DNA of 64,000 nt from Cunninghamia lanceolata (GCA_027924645.1 BSBN01001017.1:3684501-3748500), one strand, 5' to 3'. Shown: positions 9,605-20,087, counted from the first letter of the stretch. Numbers and translations are program-made. Notes: generated from the letters alone by a model not told the origin.

Positions 9605-12070
9605 TTATTCCAAATGATTCCTCTTTTCTTTCTCTTGCCTTAACCTTTCCTTGACGTTTGTGATTGAATCGTCCAACTCTTCTATCTCTTGATCTTCTGT
9701 AGTTGGACCTAAGTCAAAAGTGGCTACATCATAGTCTTCCGGAGCAATGTCATCCACAAACTTATCAACTCTCGGTATTGCAATGTGCACTTGCCTTGAA
9801 CCTGAACTGTCCCTTGTGATTTTGGATAGTCTGGTTGCTTTCTTCTTTTCTTTATCATTTCTTACCTTGCTTAGCAATTCTTCTACATTTAACTCTGTTT
9901 CTCTCTCAACAATGGTAGTCTCTTTCACTCGTTCTCTTAACCATTCCGGTAAAGCAGACAAATCTTCATCAACCTCTTCTTGAATCCCTTTCCCTGGTGT
10001 TAATGGCAATGCTTCTTCATCAAAGGCATCCTGAGGTACTTGCATTTCCTGATTTTCTTCATCGCCTTCACTCATGACTACCTCACAACCTTCTTGTATA
10101 CTGTGATGATGTTCCTCAAATTGATTCTCACGCAAGGTTGACTCCAAAGATTCATGTACATTTCCTTGATCTTGCACATTTGGCGCCATGGGAATTTCTT
10201 CTCTTTCTTGGTTCTCCACAGTAGAAGTCATGTTGGCCATTCCTGAAAGGTCTTCTCCTTGTCTAGAAGAAGTGCTAGCTTCGTGAGCTCCACTTGATTT
10301 TTTCCTCTTCCTACTACCTTCACCTTGTGGGCTCGCTAGTTGTTTTCTTTTCCTTGGCTGAGCTTCTTCTCTTGAACTATCACTGTAGCCACTAGACTCA
10401 CTATTATGCTCACTACTAGATTCATTATCACTGGCTTCTCGAGAATGTTGCGAATTTGCATCTTCCATCAAATTGCAAGTTAAATTATGACCCTTTTGAA
10501 TGAGCTTTCGTGTTTGTCGATCCGCATAATTTCTAGTGAATCCTATGATTGTTTGCATCCAACAATCATCATGTGTTATCTCCCTTTCGGCCCAATTGAG
10601 GATGAATGGTCTCTCAGCATCATATAGACTTTGTGACATAATTCTATCAGTTTCTTCCAATTGATCAGGTATGCTGAATACATTGCAGGTTCTCACTAAA
10701 TTCCATGTCAACCTTGAATTCCTTTTCATTTTCACGTCCTCTTCATCTTCTGCGTTAGCCCAATGGTCTTCAAGATGCTCTTTGTGTTTATATCTCCTTC
10801 CAAATGCCTTCCGAATGTTGTTGAATGGATCAAAGTTATCTCTACTTAAATCATGAGGTACCATGTTGTATGCTTGCAATTCGATTTCCGAATTCAGTGC
10901 TGCTTGTAATGACGAACAAGTCTCTAACTTTGCAACTCCAATTGGAAAGTGAATTCTAGCTTTCTTCTTGCTCTTTTGAATCTTGTCGTATGCCACTAAC
11001 TGCCTTGTCACCTCTAGCAATACCATCTTGTCAGTGGGATATCTTGGCAAACGGTAGGGATAACCTGAAAATCCTTGAATTCTTATGTAGGTGAATTTTG
11101 GAAATTGAATGTACCATCGGCCAAACTTCTTCACCAAATTCATAGCCTCTCTGGATAACCTTTTATGAACATTTCCTTGCAATGTCCTTACAATGAACAT
11201 GAATAAAGCATCGTTGGCTCTTCTATAGTGGGCGATGGCTTTCAACTGCAATTGCGGATAGCAATCGTACACGGGAAACTGTCCGGTGCCATATCCAATA
11301 TTACCTTTCCAAGTTAGTCTGGCGTATCTTTCGCACCTCGCTAACATGTAGATGACATATGAGCTCATATAGAATAATTTTGTTTCTTCCAACCTTGTTA
11401 GCTGATCATGAATATTGTTACTTATCATTTCCGCCCAATCAAACATCTTTTGGCCTTTCGCTATCTCACTTATATAGTAGAACATCCATGTTTCACATGT
11501 TGATGACTGTGGACAACCCATGATTCTACTCAAAAATATCACCATATATCCGTATTCGGGAAGAAAATCGGACTTATGTAGTTTCTTTGGCAACCTACTG
11601 TAGTGATTCCTCGGTTGTGATATCCACTTTGCATTAATCTCTTGCAAGAAATCCTTTGATTTAGCATCATACACCTGTTGCGCATACTCCTTAGTGCAAA
11701 GTGTAGTCTTCTTATACTTTGGAATGTTGAACGTATCTGCAATAGCTTCCTTCCTCAAATAGGCCAACACTTTCCCATCTCTCGTCTCAATACATCTGCT
11801 TTGTCGGTTATAATGGCGAGCACATTCCAACATCAACTCCGCACTCGGGAATGCAGGCGGAAAGCATGCTGCCTGAACGATTCCATTCTTCAGCATTTCT
11901 TGAATAACCTTGGAATGAGTGGGCTTGTTCAACTCCTTGATTTCATCCATGTTGATGTGTCCCAAGTTAGTGTCACTCAGGTTCCTCCATTTTGACGTAA
12001 TCTTGGTTTCAAGGAGCATTCCTTTCATATCGCTTTTGAACATTGCTTGGCGATCCTTTGAACTCATCAT
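9605..12070 (-). CDS. Hypothetical protein encoded inside LTR C (821 aa)
   Basis: This is the longest open frame in the window. It starts at ATGATGAG directly after a pyrimidine-rich CTCTTGTAG that looks like a splice acceptor, which supports this start. Residues about 60-480 look globular, with many aromatic and basic positions (ARHYNRQSRCIE; YVIYMLARCERYARLTWKG; YPYRLPRYPTDKMVLLEV). Residues about 530-620 are serine/acidic-rich and hold a bipartite-type nuclear signal (RKRKQ, then SRKRKK). The rest is acidic, ending in a charged helix (KERLRQEKEKRNHLE). No protease, RT, integrase, zinc-knuckle or transposase motif is visible. It lies in the sense orientation within U3, upstream of the LTR TATA box. 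It could be a captured host gene, an extra element ORF, or a gag-like protein. Function is unknown. I have a general impression, unverified, that proteins like this occur among conifer hypothetical proteins. Confidence 0.65.
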   Translation of the reverse strand: MMSSKDRQAMFKSDMKGMLLETKITSKWRNLSDTNLGHINMDEIKELNKPTHSKVIQEMLKNGIVQAACFPPAFPSAELMLECARHYNRQSRCIETRDGKVLAYLRKEAIADTFNIPKYKKTTLCTKEYAQQVYDAKSKDFLQEINAKWISQPRNHYSRLPKKLHKSDFLPEYGYMVIFLSRIMGCPQSSTCETWMFYYISEIAKGQKMFDWAEMISNNIHDQLTRLEETKLFYMSSYVIYMLARCERYARLTWKGNIGYGTGQFPVYDCYPQLQLKAIAHYRRANDALFMFIVRTLQGNVHKRLSREAMNLVKKFGRWYIQFPKFTYIRIQGFSGYPYRLPRYPTDKMVLLEVTRQLVAYDKIQKSKKKARIHFPIGVAKLETCSSLQAALNSEIELQAYNMVPHDLSRDNFDPFNNIRKAFGRRYKHKEHLEDHWANAEDEEDVKMKRNSRLTWNLVRTCNVFSIPDQLEETDRIMSQSLYDAERPFILNWAEREITHDDCWMQTIIGFTRNYADRQTRKLIQKGHNLTCNLMEDANSQHSREASDNESSSEHNSESSGYSDSSREEAQPRKRKQLASPQGEGSRKRKKSSGAHEASTSSRQGEDLSGMANMTSTVENQEREEIPMAPNVQDQGNVHESLESTLRENQFEEHHHSIQEGCEVVMSEGDEENQEMQVPQDAFDEEALPLTPGKGIQEEVDEDLSALPEWLRERVKETTIVERETELNVEELLSKVRNDKEKKKATRLSKITRDSSGSRQVHIAIPRVDKFVDDIAPEDYDVATFDLGPTTEDQEIEELDDSITNVKERLRQEKEKRNHLE

Positions 12071-12079
12071 CTACCTACA

Positions 12080-12729
12080 AGAGCAAAATTGCTTGAGTTA
12101 GAATATTAAAGTGATATTGGATATAAAGGGGATCCAAACACTTAATTTCACTCTCCTAATGAATGTGGGATAAATAAGCTTTAATTTAAATCATTTTTTA
12201 ATCACCTATCCCAAAAATTTATCAAATTTGCAACAAAGAAAGCTTAACATACCTTGGCTGCTTATCACTGAAACTCAATGAAAATAATACTAAGTCTGAT
12301 TTTTTATTTTTATTTTTTTTTATATGTGCAAATCTGATTTTGAATTTCTGCAGGTCTACCTTTTAATTTTCTGCAGGTCTACCTTTTGAATTGCTTGACT
12401 TGAAAATTATCTCCTTGCTTCTTTGTAGCACTTGAATCCTAGACTTGCTTTGCAAATTCACCTCTCATTTAAAATCTGCCCTTCAAAAATAAATTTCTGC
12501 TCTTACTTATTGCTGCTCTGCTCTGCTTTATTTTTTTTTTGTGTTTTTTTTTTGTTTTGCAATTGAATGTGAAAATGAAGATTAAAACCTCTCTTTTATA
12601 GTGTTTTCACTTATCTCCTTAGGGCAGGTCGGCCTACTTCAAAGCAATTTTTTTTTTTTTGTTAAAAATTTATAATTTCCTCCCTTAGGCCGACCTAAAC
12701 TCATGTTGAAGTGAATTTGCATTAAATGT
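12080..12729 (-). other. LTR C, non-coding region upstream of the ORF
   Basis: AT-rich leader-like sequence with homopolymer T runs (12534-12560, 12647-12660) and no coding signal. If the acceptor before 12070 is real, this could be an intron of the U3-encoded transcript, but no donor was identified with confidence. Confidence 0.4.
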
Positions 12730-14310
12730 AAAGATGAACTTTCATGAGCGGAAATTGTAATGTGCAGAACATTATGCGCCCTTGTAAGAACATTTTCCTC
12801 ATTTAAAAAAAAAAACTTATCATTTTCTTTCACATATTCAGACTTCCTCATGACAGTCTTGTGCAGTTTAGCGGCAATTTCATAAGGCAGAACAATTTCC
12901 TTATTTCCAATTCACTCTCTAGCTAAGGCGCAAAATGTAAGGGGCAGAACAATTTCCCCATTTTGTATACACCATATTTAATTAAATCTCCACATTTTGT
13001 CCTTGAGCGCAAATGCAAGTATGTGTGCACTTTCACTTTATCACCCTTTGATAAACCTTCACTTGGAGTTTTAAAACAAGATTTGTAGTCTTCATCATGA
13101 CAGCCTAGGGCGGAAATTGCAAGAGGTAGAACATTATGCACTCCTTTTAAGATCACTCCAATCTTGCATTTCTCCAATCTTTAAACTTTCCTCCCACAAC
13201 CTTCAAGGCAACTTGGACGAACAACACTTCCTCATGGACTTTTGTGAACATTGTTGAGAACAATTGTCAACTAGAGAGGGCGGATTTTGAAAACTCTAGA
13301 ACAATTTGCACCCTTCCCATTTATCATTACTTAATCATTCATTGCTTCAATCATCCTCATACTTCTTCCTTTCACTAGGCATCTTCTTCAAATGTTTGTA
13401 AGTACTTTTCCTTTAGCGAATTTCACTTGATAATTGAACCACTTAGCATCTTGGATCAAACCTTTCTCCTAGGGCGGAAATTGCAAGCTCTAGAACATTT
13501 TGCGCTCTTGCCTTTTTGGTGAACATTTTACTTATCTTTAATCAACACTTCAAACCTTCACTTCAAACTCCTCAAGACAAGCTTAGATTGGTGACATATC
13601 TCACACTTGACAAGTTTTCTTAATGCAAGCCTTGGGCGCAAATTGCATGGAGTAGAACATTTTCCCCATTTTGATATTCTAACTTCATCTCATATTGGCG
13701 AATTTCAAACTTTCTCAAGTAATTCAACATGCTGTTTCAAGTATCCTCAATGATCTTCATTTCAAAAAACGGAGGCTTCTATCTAAGGCGCAAATTGCAC
13801 TTGGGAGAACATTTTCCCCACTTCCATTTCCAGACTTAGTCAAATTTTGCACACTTTCACCTTGGGCGCAAATTGTAAGCTTGAGAACAATTGGCAACTA
13901 GGGAGGGCGGATTTTGAAGAGTGCAGAACAATTTCCTCCATTTTGGTATTTCAACAATTCATCAAACTCCAACTTTCTTCCAATTCCACAAAGCAAATTG
14001 TCATATTCTTTGCAAGTATTCTCGACAATTTGTCAAAGGCAATCATGCATTCAAAAAAGGAGACCTTCAACCTAGGGCGCATATTGCATAAGGCAGAACA
14101 TTTTCCACCCTCAAACTCATCCTCTAGGGCGGATATTGCATGTGTGAGAACATTTTTCCCATTTGTCAACACTTAGCCAAATTTTCACGTTTTGATCTTC
14201 TCTGTCACTTGAATTCTCATTGCTTTTGCTTGGGCGGATTTTGAAAGCTCTAGAACATTTTCCCCATTTTCCTGGGCGCATATTGCATGGTGTAGAACAA
14301 TTTCCGCCCA
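12730..14310. repeat. Array of about a dozen degenerate 34-bp units in U3 of LTR C
   Basis: The plus strand carries an irregularly spaced unit of the form GGGCG(C/G)A(A/T)ATTGCA, about six variable bases, then AGAACATTTTCCCC. Clear copies start near 13108, 13278, 13473, 13632, 13789, 13864, 13905, 14073, 14134, 14231 and 14273, with weaker ones near 12740, 12880 and 12927. Spacing is about 40-190 bp, so it is not a simple tandem array. The 3.4-kb family member has a related series (gcgcaaattccaag-type) at 34550-35560. No gene is seen here. Confidence 0.75.
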
Positions 14311-14703
14311 AGATCCAAGACTTCAACTTTTTCGCCTGATTTTGAATTTCCTATACTTTAAATATTTTGAAATATACTTCCAGGATGTTTGAGATAGGTT
14401 TCAAATCCATAGGATTTAACATGCAGATTCTAGTTTTTTGAGGATCCTCCAGATTTCAGACTTAGACAATTTCAGGATCTCAAAACATCAGACTTCAAGA
14501 TATCAGACTTAGTCAATTTCAGTGTCTTAGGGATCACCTTCAGTGTTCTCAATTGCACCTTACTTGATGGATGACCTTCCTAATTTCCCATATGCAAGGA
14601 GATTGAACAAGACTCAAACAAAAAACCCTACAATTACTAAGCAAATCACGAAAATTTGGGGGTCCCCATTTCCAATGGGGCGATGTGTGATGAGGTCACA
14701 ACA

Positions 14704-15492
14704 GATCTGTTTGATAGATTGAAGACCATTTCCATCTCATCGAAGATCTTTGCTTGCATCATAGGGCGCCGATTTGCATAGACGCCATATCCTTGATTTG
14801 AGCACACCATTGAAGACTTCATCATAGCAAGGTCATGGCATTTTTGAATCATACACAGCGGGGACCATTGCAGATTTTGTCACCAGCACCCTCTTGTCAT
14901 AGCCGCCACCATATTGAGGGTTAGATTTGCTTCGAGAGACAGCGATTCCTTGCAAAGGGAGTTTGGCCAGGGTGGGACTGCAACAAAGCAGCGATCCACC
15001 ACTAGTGATAGCGATCTGCTATTGGAAAGGGCAGCGATCAAATTACAACAGCGATTCCACCATCCTTGAAGTCTGCCATAACAACAGATCGGACTGCAGA
15101 GATTTGCTCCATTGCGTTGCATTGTTCATCCAATTTGGTATGTAAGAATCATCTTTCAAATTGTAATAGCATCTTGAGTTTGTATAATGGCAATCATTGA
15201 GCCATAAAATCTGATGTAATCAAAGAATTGTGAGGACTGTTGTAACAGCCAGATCTGATATATTTTTTGGTATTATCTTGTATGAGATTTGTAATTGAAA
15301 TGCACAAGGAAATAAGACCGTAACTTTATGAGTTGCATTGCTATCATTTTGCATTGTTAGTATTTGATACATGCTGGTATGAGTGAAATTTGAAAGGTGC
15401 AAAAGGGAAAATTCAAAATTTCAGTCCTGGGGTTTAGTGTGAAATTGCAAGATTCAGAAATTTGCTTCAAGAACCTAGAACAGGACATGACA
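14704..15492 (+). mobile_element. LTR B, right part, ending in GGACATGACA
   Basis: Continuation of the LTR split at 7799. It ends caggacatgaca at 15492, immediately before the primer-binding site. The end resembles the GGGACATGACA end of family A LTRs. No coding content is visible; short frames here are chance. Confidence 0.7.
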
Positions 15493-15493
15493 A

Positions 15494-15506
15494 TGGTATC
15501 AGAGCC
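15494..15506 (+). other. Primer-binding site (initiator tRNA-Met type)
   Basis: TGGTATCAGAGCC, one base after the LTR end, is the standard plant retrotransposon primer site for initiator methionine tRNA. It identifies LTR B as the 5' LTR of a plus-strand element. Confidence 0.9.
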
Positions 15507-15669
15507 TAGACCCTGCCAGTCTGTTGGGTATATTGGGTAATTGACGAAAGTCAAGACTTATTCGAATAGCATTCTTGTGTATGAGATTTGTAGTTAGATC
15601 CACCTTCATTGGTTGTGATTTGACTCAATCTTATCCAAGTGTTATGTGTGAAAAGTTTGACCTAGTCGG

Positions 15670-16549
15670 GTGCTAGTTGCTATGCAGTCTTGCTCACAAG
15701 TTTACAGAAGAAGAGTGAATCAGCAAAGAGAACCAGAAGAAATCAATCCAAGTGTGGAAAATATGGATAGAGAGAGAAGAGGAAGTCCGCCAAGAGAGGA
15801 CAGAAATATGGATCAAAATTTGGAGAGATTGGCAGCAGGACAGCAGCAAACAAATGAGGCTTTGACACATATGATACAGTGTATCACACAAGCCGTGGGA
15901 CACATGAGAGTTAATGGTACACCTACCTGAGAAGGTAGTGCGATTGGCACACCTCGAGTTGATAGAGCTCGTACTCCTACAAAAAATTAGACCCATGAGG
16001 CCTACATTTCTTCCAAGTGAAGCAAAAGAAGAGGTTATGGAGAATGAGTGGACACCACCTATGGATGAGGAGATGGTTGCTATGCATCAAGCATATAGAG
16101 CACTTCCAACACTCATGAGAGAGGATCTTTCTTTTCAACAGTATTGGCATCAAAAGAAAGGAGGAAGAATGAGAGCAGATCCGAGACCAAGGCGACAAGA
16201 GAAGCAACATCAAGATTATAAGGAAGCTTTGAACAAGGTCCCTCTACCGAATTTTGATGGGAGTGAAAAGATAAGTGCAAGAGCGGTAAATAAACTGGAT
16301 ACATTCCTCACCCTTAAGCCTATGTGTGAAGAGAAAGCAATTCATCTCGCAACCATGCATCCGGAAGGAGCAGCATATGATTGGTGGCACTATGGACTTG
16401 TTACTCAAAACCACGGAATCATTCAATCATATGAAGAGTTCACAACCAAACTCATTGCTAGATTTGACAAGAAGGATAAAGAGGTATACTACGGAGAGTT
16501 GGCACGATCCCGCCTTCTCCAAACTCGTCGCATTGAAGGTGTAAGGTAG
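15670..16549 (+). pseudogene. Gypsy gag (LTR B element), frameshifted and truncated
   Basis: Two overlapping frames (15670-15930 and 15914-16549) make one gag with a frameshift near 15920. The first has a charged, glutamine-rich N-terminus. The second has the capsid core: PLPNFDGSEKISARAVNKLDTF, then HPEGAAYDWWHYGLVTQNHG and SYEEFTTKLIARFDKKD. This parallels the gag at 27296-27733 (FDGSGKTSAKAW; HEWWYHGLVTLGHDQ), so this element is a relative of the chromoviruses in this window. The frame stops at 16547, where unrelated GC-richer DNA begins. Pol and the 3' LTR are missing. Confidence 0.85.
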
Positions 16550-16965
16550 TGCTATGTCCAGCAGATCGTCTAAACACGTCGGACCCTCCAAGCCCACGAC
16601 AGAATCTGCCCCATCTCCAACCGCAAAAGCCAAAGCACCAGGAGCTAAAACCTTCCTGGGCTCGCCAAGGGAGAGCAGGAATCCCTTGTGCAGCCCCTAG
16701 CCGAAGCCGCCCAAAGAGGGACACCCACCACTCTGCCTTGAAACTTCGCCAACGCCTCCTTGAGATCCACGCGAAACTGAACACAAGATCTCACACTCAT
16801 ACAGGTGTCCAACCAAATATCCAGAAGGCGCACATCCTCATCATCATCATACGATCCTCCTGACTCATCCACATAGCCAAAGCTAGTCTTTAAATCTTCG
16901 TTTCCATCTTTGTCATCCTCACTGCTTCCATCCTCATCACCCTCCTCACTTCCTGCCTATTCCTA
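16546..16965 (-). pseudogene. Exon-like acidic ORF fragment, unknown
   Basis: A minus-strand reading with strong coding character in GC-rich DNA. An acidic stretch (GSEEGDEDGSSEDDKDGNED) is followed by GYVDESGGSYDDDEDVRLLD, IWLDTCMSVRSCVQFRVDLK and EALAKFQGRVVG, with no stop for about 130 codons. Just upstream a TAG/G acceptor-like sequence (ggaatag, near 16960) suggests an exon start. Composition is unlike the neighbouring retroelements. I do not recognise the family. It could be a captured gene fragment or an exon of a degraded host gene. Confidence 0.4.
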
Positions 16966-18288
16966 GCACGAAATCCCCTTCAACCCTATTTTCCCACTTT
17001 TCACCTTTTCAACTTTTACTAGCACAAGAATGTTGTAAAGTTGTAAAGTAGCGAATATAAAAGATTTGAAGTGAAATGGCCCAAGAAACACGACAGTGAA
17101 CTTAGTGTCTTTTGTATCAATAGTTTGTATCGCTATATACCCCCAATTACCTATGGCGATACATATATGCCAACCAAAATCTGGCCATTCTTTTGTTGGT
17201 AGACATCTTGAATGGCAAATCATAAGTTGTACCACAAAATGAAATCAACATAGGAATTCCTATATTTTATTTTCTACAATTGACTATGACATCTATCTAT
17301 TCTACTTTTTGTATGTAAGTGTATTCTTACTTTAAAGAACCCACCTATGCCCCCATTCATCTTAACAAAGAATACATACACATGAAGACTGGACTACATG
17401 TATATGCATTGTGATGAATAAGAATTAGACTCTATAAAAGTCCATCGGTGAATCTGACTCCATGCTACATCCTAAGTTCTACAACTTTGGATAGATTCCT
17501 TATATAACCCTCACTGATTACAAATATTAGGAGACATGATGATTGGAAATAGCCATGCACATATAATTTAAGTATATTATTTGAATATTATCCTGCAAGG
17601 ACAACTCCAACACAGATGTAAACAGTTTCTGGCCACTTGAGGAGTATCTTTCAATGAGATTAGACTACCAATCTGTGAAACAAGTAAAAGCTTGGAGGGA
17701 CCTTTGAAAGCAATGATGACCACCACTTCCTAAATTCGTAAGGCGTATATTGTTGAAAATCAGGACAAAATGCATAAAATAGCAATAACATTTCATATCA
17801 TTAAAACTTATGTTTAATTAATAAAGCTAAACATACTTCCCTTAAATTTGACCTAGCCTATATGATAGGTCAAATTAATTTGAAATTTGGATTTATTTTA
17901 GCCTTCTGATTTACTAAGCTTCATTATTGTGATTTTTTTGAATAAGTAAAAAAAAAATTCTTTCTAAGACAAAACCAAAACATTTTTTAATTAAGCAAAG
18001 ACTAATAAGAAAACCATTCTACATACCACTACAAGAGACCAAGTTTCCAGAGGAAAAAACAAACAGACTCTAAGAAGCATATGATTAGTTTCATCCGCCC
18101 ACTTATACACCTCTGTTCAATCACCAGAAACCACATGTGAAAAACATACATGTATATCATGATTTGAATATAAATTAGCTTCCTGAAATTTTGAATATAC
18201 TAATTATAGGAACAAAATTCTTCCAAGAAATAAGATTATTTTTTAAAAGAAAGAAATGAACATTGAACAAACAAAAAATGTGACAGAC
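16966..18288. other. No gene recognised; possible intron of the LAF3-like gene
   Basis: AT-rich sequence with only short chance frames. It lies downstream of the last recognised LAF3-like exon on the minus strand and may be intronic, but no further exon is found in it. Confidence 0.4.
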
Positions 18289-18483
18289 CAAAGAAATCTT
18301 GCCAGACATGACTTGTTGATGTTCCAGGGAAATATCTCCCAAAGTCAACAACTGCAGTCACCCCCCTTGATACACCAAGCTTACTTGCCCTTATCAGAGC
18401 ATCTCTTCTTTCTTGAATCGTAACCTCAGGAATGTGAGGCAGGAGCAACTGCATAGCAGCATCTACCAGCAATCCAGTGGGAG
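18289..18483 (-). CDS. LAF3/YtcJ-like amidohydrolase, third recognised exon
   Basis: After a tgtcaag acceptor this exon encodes APTGLLVDAAMQLLLPHIPE, then VTIQERRDALIRASKLGVSR and GVTAVVDFGRYFPGTSTSHV. It joins in phase to the exon at 19770-19893 (aatggag plus ctccc gives G-A-P-T-G). The 3' border at 18289 is the best GT donor but is uncertain. The segment matches the middle of the family, where the chain leads toward the metal-binding TIM-barrel core. No stops or frameshifts. Confidence 0.75.
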
Positions 18484-19769
18484 CTTGACAGGATAAAAAT
18501 CAATTAGAAAAGATTATAATATTTTTTCCTTTAGCTTAAACTAATAATCATACACAATTTGGTTGTTCACGTAGTGAAGTCTTCCCTCACAATGCAGCCT
18601 GCAGCCTTTACATAGACAATTGACAAGGAAAAACAGCACGGTATAAATAAATTTTTTACAGCCTAGTTTTATCATTTACTAGAAGAAGTTTGAAATTTTG
18701 TTTTTGGGAAACAAAGAAATCTTGAAAAAACATAAAAAACTATCGTGTCCATTTTATGAAGTGGCATATACAACTAGATATGCTCTTGTACTAATTTTCA
18801 CTTTGTCTCTCTCTAAAAGGAGACTTATCAATTCTCCTCTAACTCTGAACATTGTTAAACTTTTGGGTAACTTTCTTTGACACTGGAGCAAGCATACTCA
18901 GTTTGACAGAGTTTTTATTTTCTTGCATGTGTTCATACCAGTAATTATATGACCAGTCCTTGTTTTGGTCTTTTCATGAAGAAACTTACTCTTGTGGTCA
19001 ATCACAGCACCACAAGGGTCAATAAAAATAGGACATTTTAATTTGTGATCTCTACCTAATATACTCATTTGGGTTTATATTTGGACACAATTCTTCCAAT
19101 TTCTTATTGAGATGCAGTTTTATAGTATTCCTAGCATATGAAGCCTTATGTCATAAATCTAGATATTAGTGGGTCTACGGATATTACATCAATATACTTA
19201 AATGGCTTTCAGCTTTGTCCAATTGCTTTTGCTGTAGATGAATTTAATAATTTGCCATGAACATGTCTTTAACAATCATTTTCCTCACACAAGCTCACAA
19301 TATCATATATGGCTCTGATATCTTATTATATTTTTACAGAAGAAACAAAATATTAACATGTAGAATGAATCAAGATAACAACAAACAGAGAAAACAAGAA
19401 GTGATTGACTGGAAAAAATTCGAGAATCAAATTATACACAAGATTTGCAGATATATTATGATACAGAGTAAAACGGAAAAAAAAAAAATTAGGTTAATTT
19501 CCATGAATGACCAAAGCAGGTCAATGGGACTCATAAGTGCAACAAAATACGAATGCAAGCAAGATTTTAAAAACTAAAACTTCTGTATATAAAGAAACTG
19601 TAAAAAGATAATAATAATAGAATAATACCAAAACACTTCTCTTTTATAATGCAATCTTTAGAGATATTAGGTCAGACCTTTTTGAGAACAAGACAAACAG
19701 AAAGTTAGAAGTGGTTAACTTTTATAAACTTAGTATAAGAACCAAATCTCTAGTTTAAAATTATCTTAC
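18484..19769 (-). other. Intron between LAF3-like exons (about 1.3 kb)
   Basis: GTAAG donor at 19765-19769 and AG acceptor at 18484-18485. The sequence is AT-rich with no recognised element. Confidence 0.65.
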
Positions 19770-19893
19770 CTCCATTTATGTTTTTGATAATGGTGCCGCC
19801 AACAGGGTCATCTGTTAAATTATGTATTCCTACTTTATTTAGTGCAACCGAATTTGCCAGCCCCATATGACCATCCATACGAGATAACCATAC
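19770..19893 (-). CDS. LAF3/YtcJ-like amidohydrolase, second recognised exon
   Basis: Encodes VWLSRMDGHMGLANSVALNK, then VGIHNLTDDPVGGTIIKNIN. DGHMGLANS and DPVGGTI are hallmark segments of the plant LAF3 amidohydrolase family; in YtcJ-type enzymes the DGH histidine region contributes to the active site. The acceptor is tttatag and the donor GTAAG. It joins the upstream exon in frame with no stop. In Arabidopsis LAF3 takes part in phytochrome A far-red signalling. The enzyme's substrate is not clear from sequence. Confidence 0.85.
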
Positions 19894-19980
19894 CTATAAA
19901 TAGAAGTAAAAATCAGTGAATTCCCAACAATACAATGAAGCATGTGCTATAAAAATTAATAAAATATAATAAACCCTCAC

Positions 19981-20087
19981 AGGACGATCATGGGTAATAT
20001 TATCAATCCAAGAAGCCTGCGGCAATTCTCCGCCCCAATATTCATTGTTCCAACCACCACCAAGTACCCATTGCTCATTCTCCAAAT
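19981..20087 (-). CDS. LAF3/YtcJ-like amidohydrolase, first recognised exon
   Basis: Encodes DLENEQWVLGGGWNNEYWGG followed by ELPQASWIDNITHDRP. GGGWNN.-WGGELP is a strongly conserved block of this family. The acceptor (gtaccag) and donor (GTGAGG) fit the GT-AG rule. The next intron is only 87 bp, and the exon junction codon reads through correctly into VWLSRMDGHM. The N-terminal exons (signal anchor and the HxH metal-binding motif) and the C-terminal half are not found in the window. The gene is therefore either fragmentary or continues through very long introns. Confidence 0.85.

Larger units (their letters stand above)
7800..14703 (-). mobile_element. Giant solo LTR, family C (6.9 kb), carrying an ORF in U3
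   Basis: Reversed, it starts TGTTGTGACCTCATCACACATCG and ends CACATCAACA, and it is flanked by perfect TSDs GATCT (7795-7799 and 14704-14708). The same two ends bound the 3.4-kb LTR at 34039-37452. Homology with that copy covers the 5' part (14700 back to about 14340) and the 3' part (about 8800 back to 7800). The middle differs: here it holds a long coding region (8780-12070). A TATA box lies at 8624-8633, so everything upstream, including the ORF, is U3. No internal retroelement sequence or second LTR is attached, hence a solo LTR. Confidence 0.8.

Noticed and set aside
12730..14310. CRISPR-like spaced repeats
   Set aside because: Units are degenerate, spacing is irregular, the DNA is plant nuclear and the array lies in an LTR.
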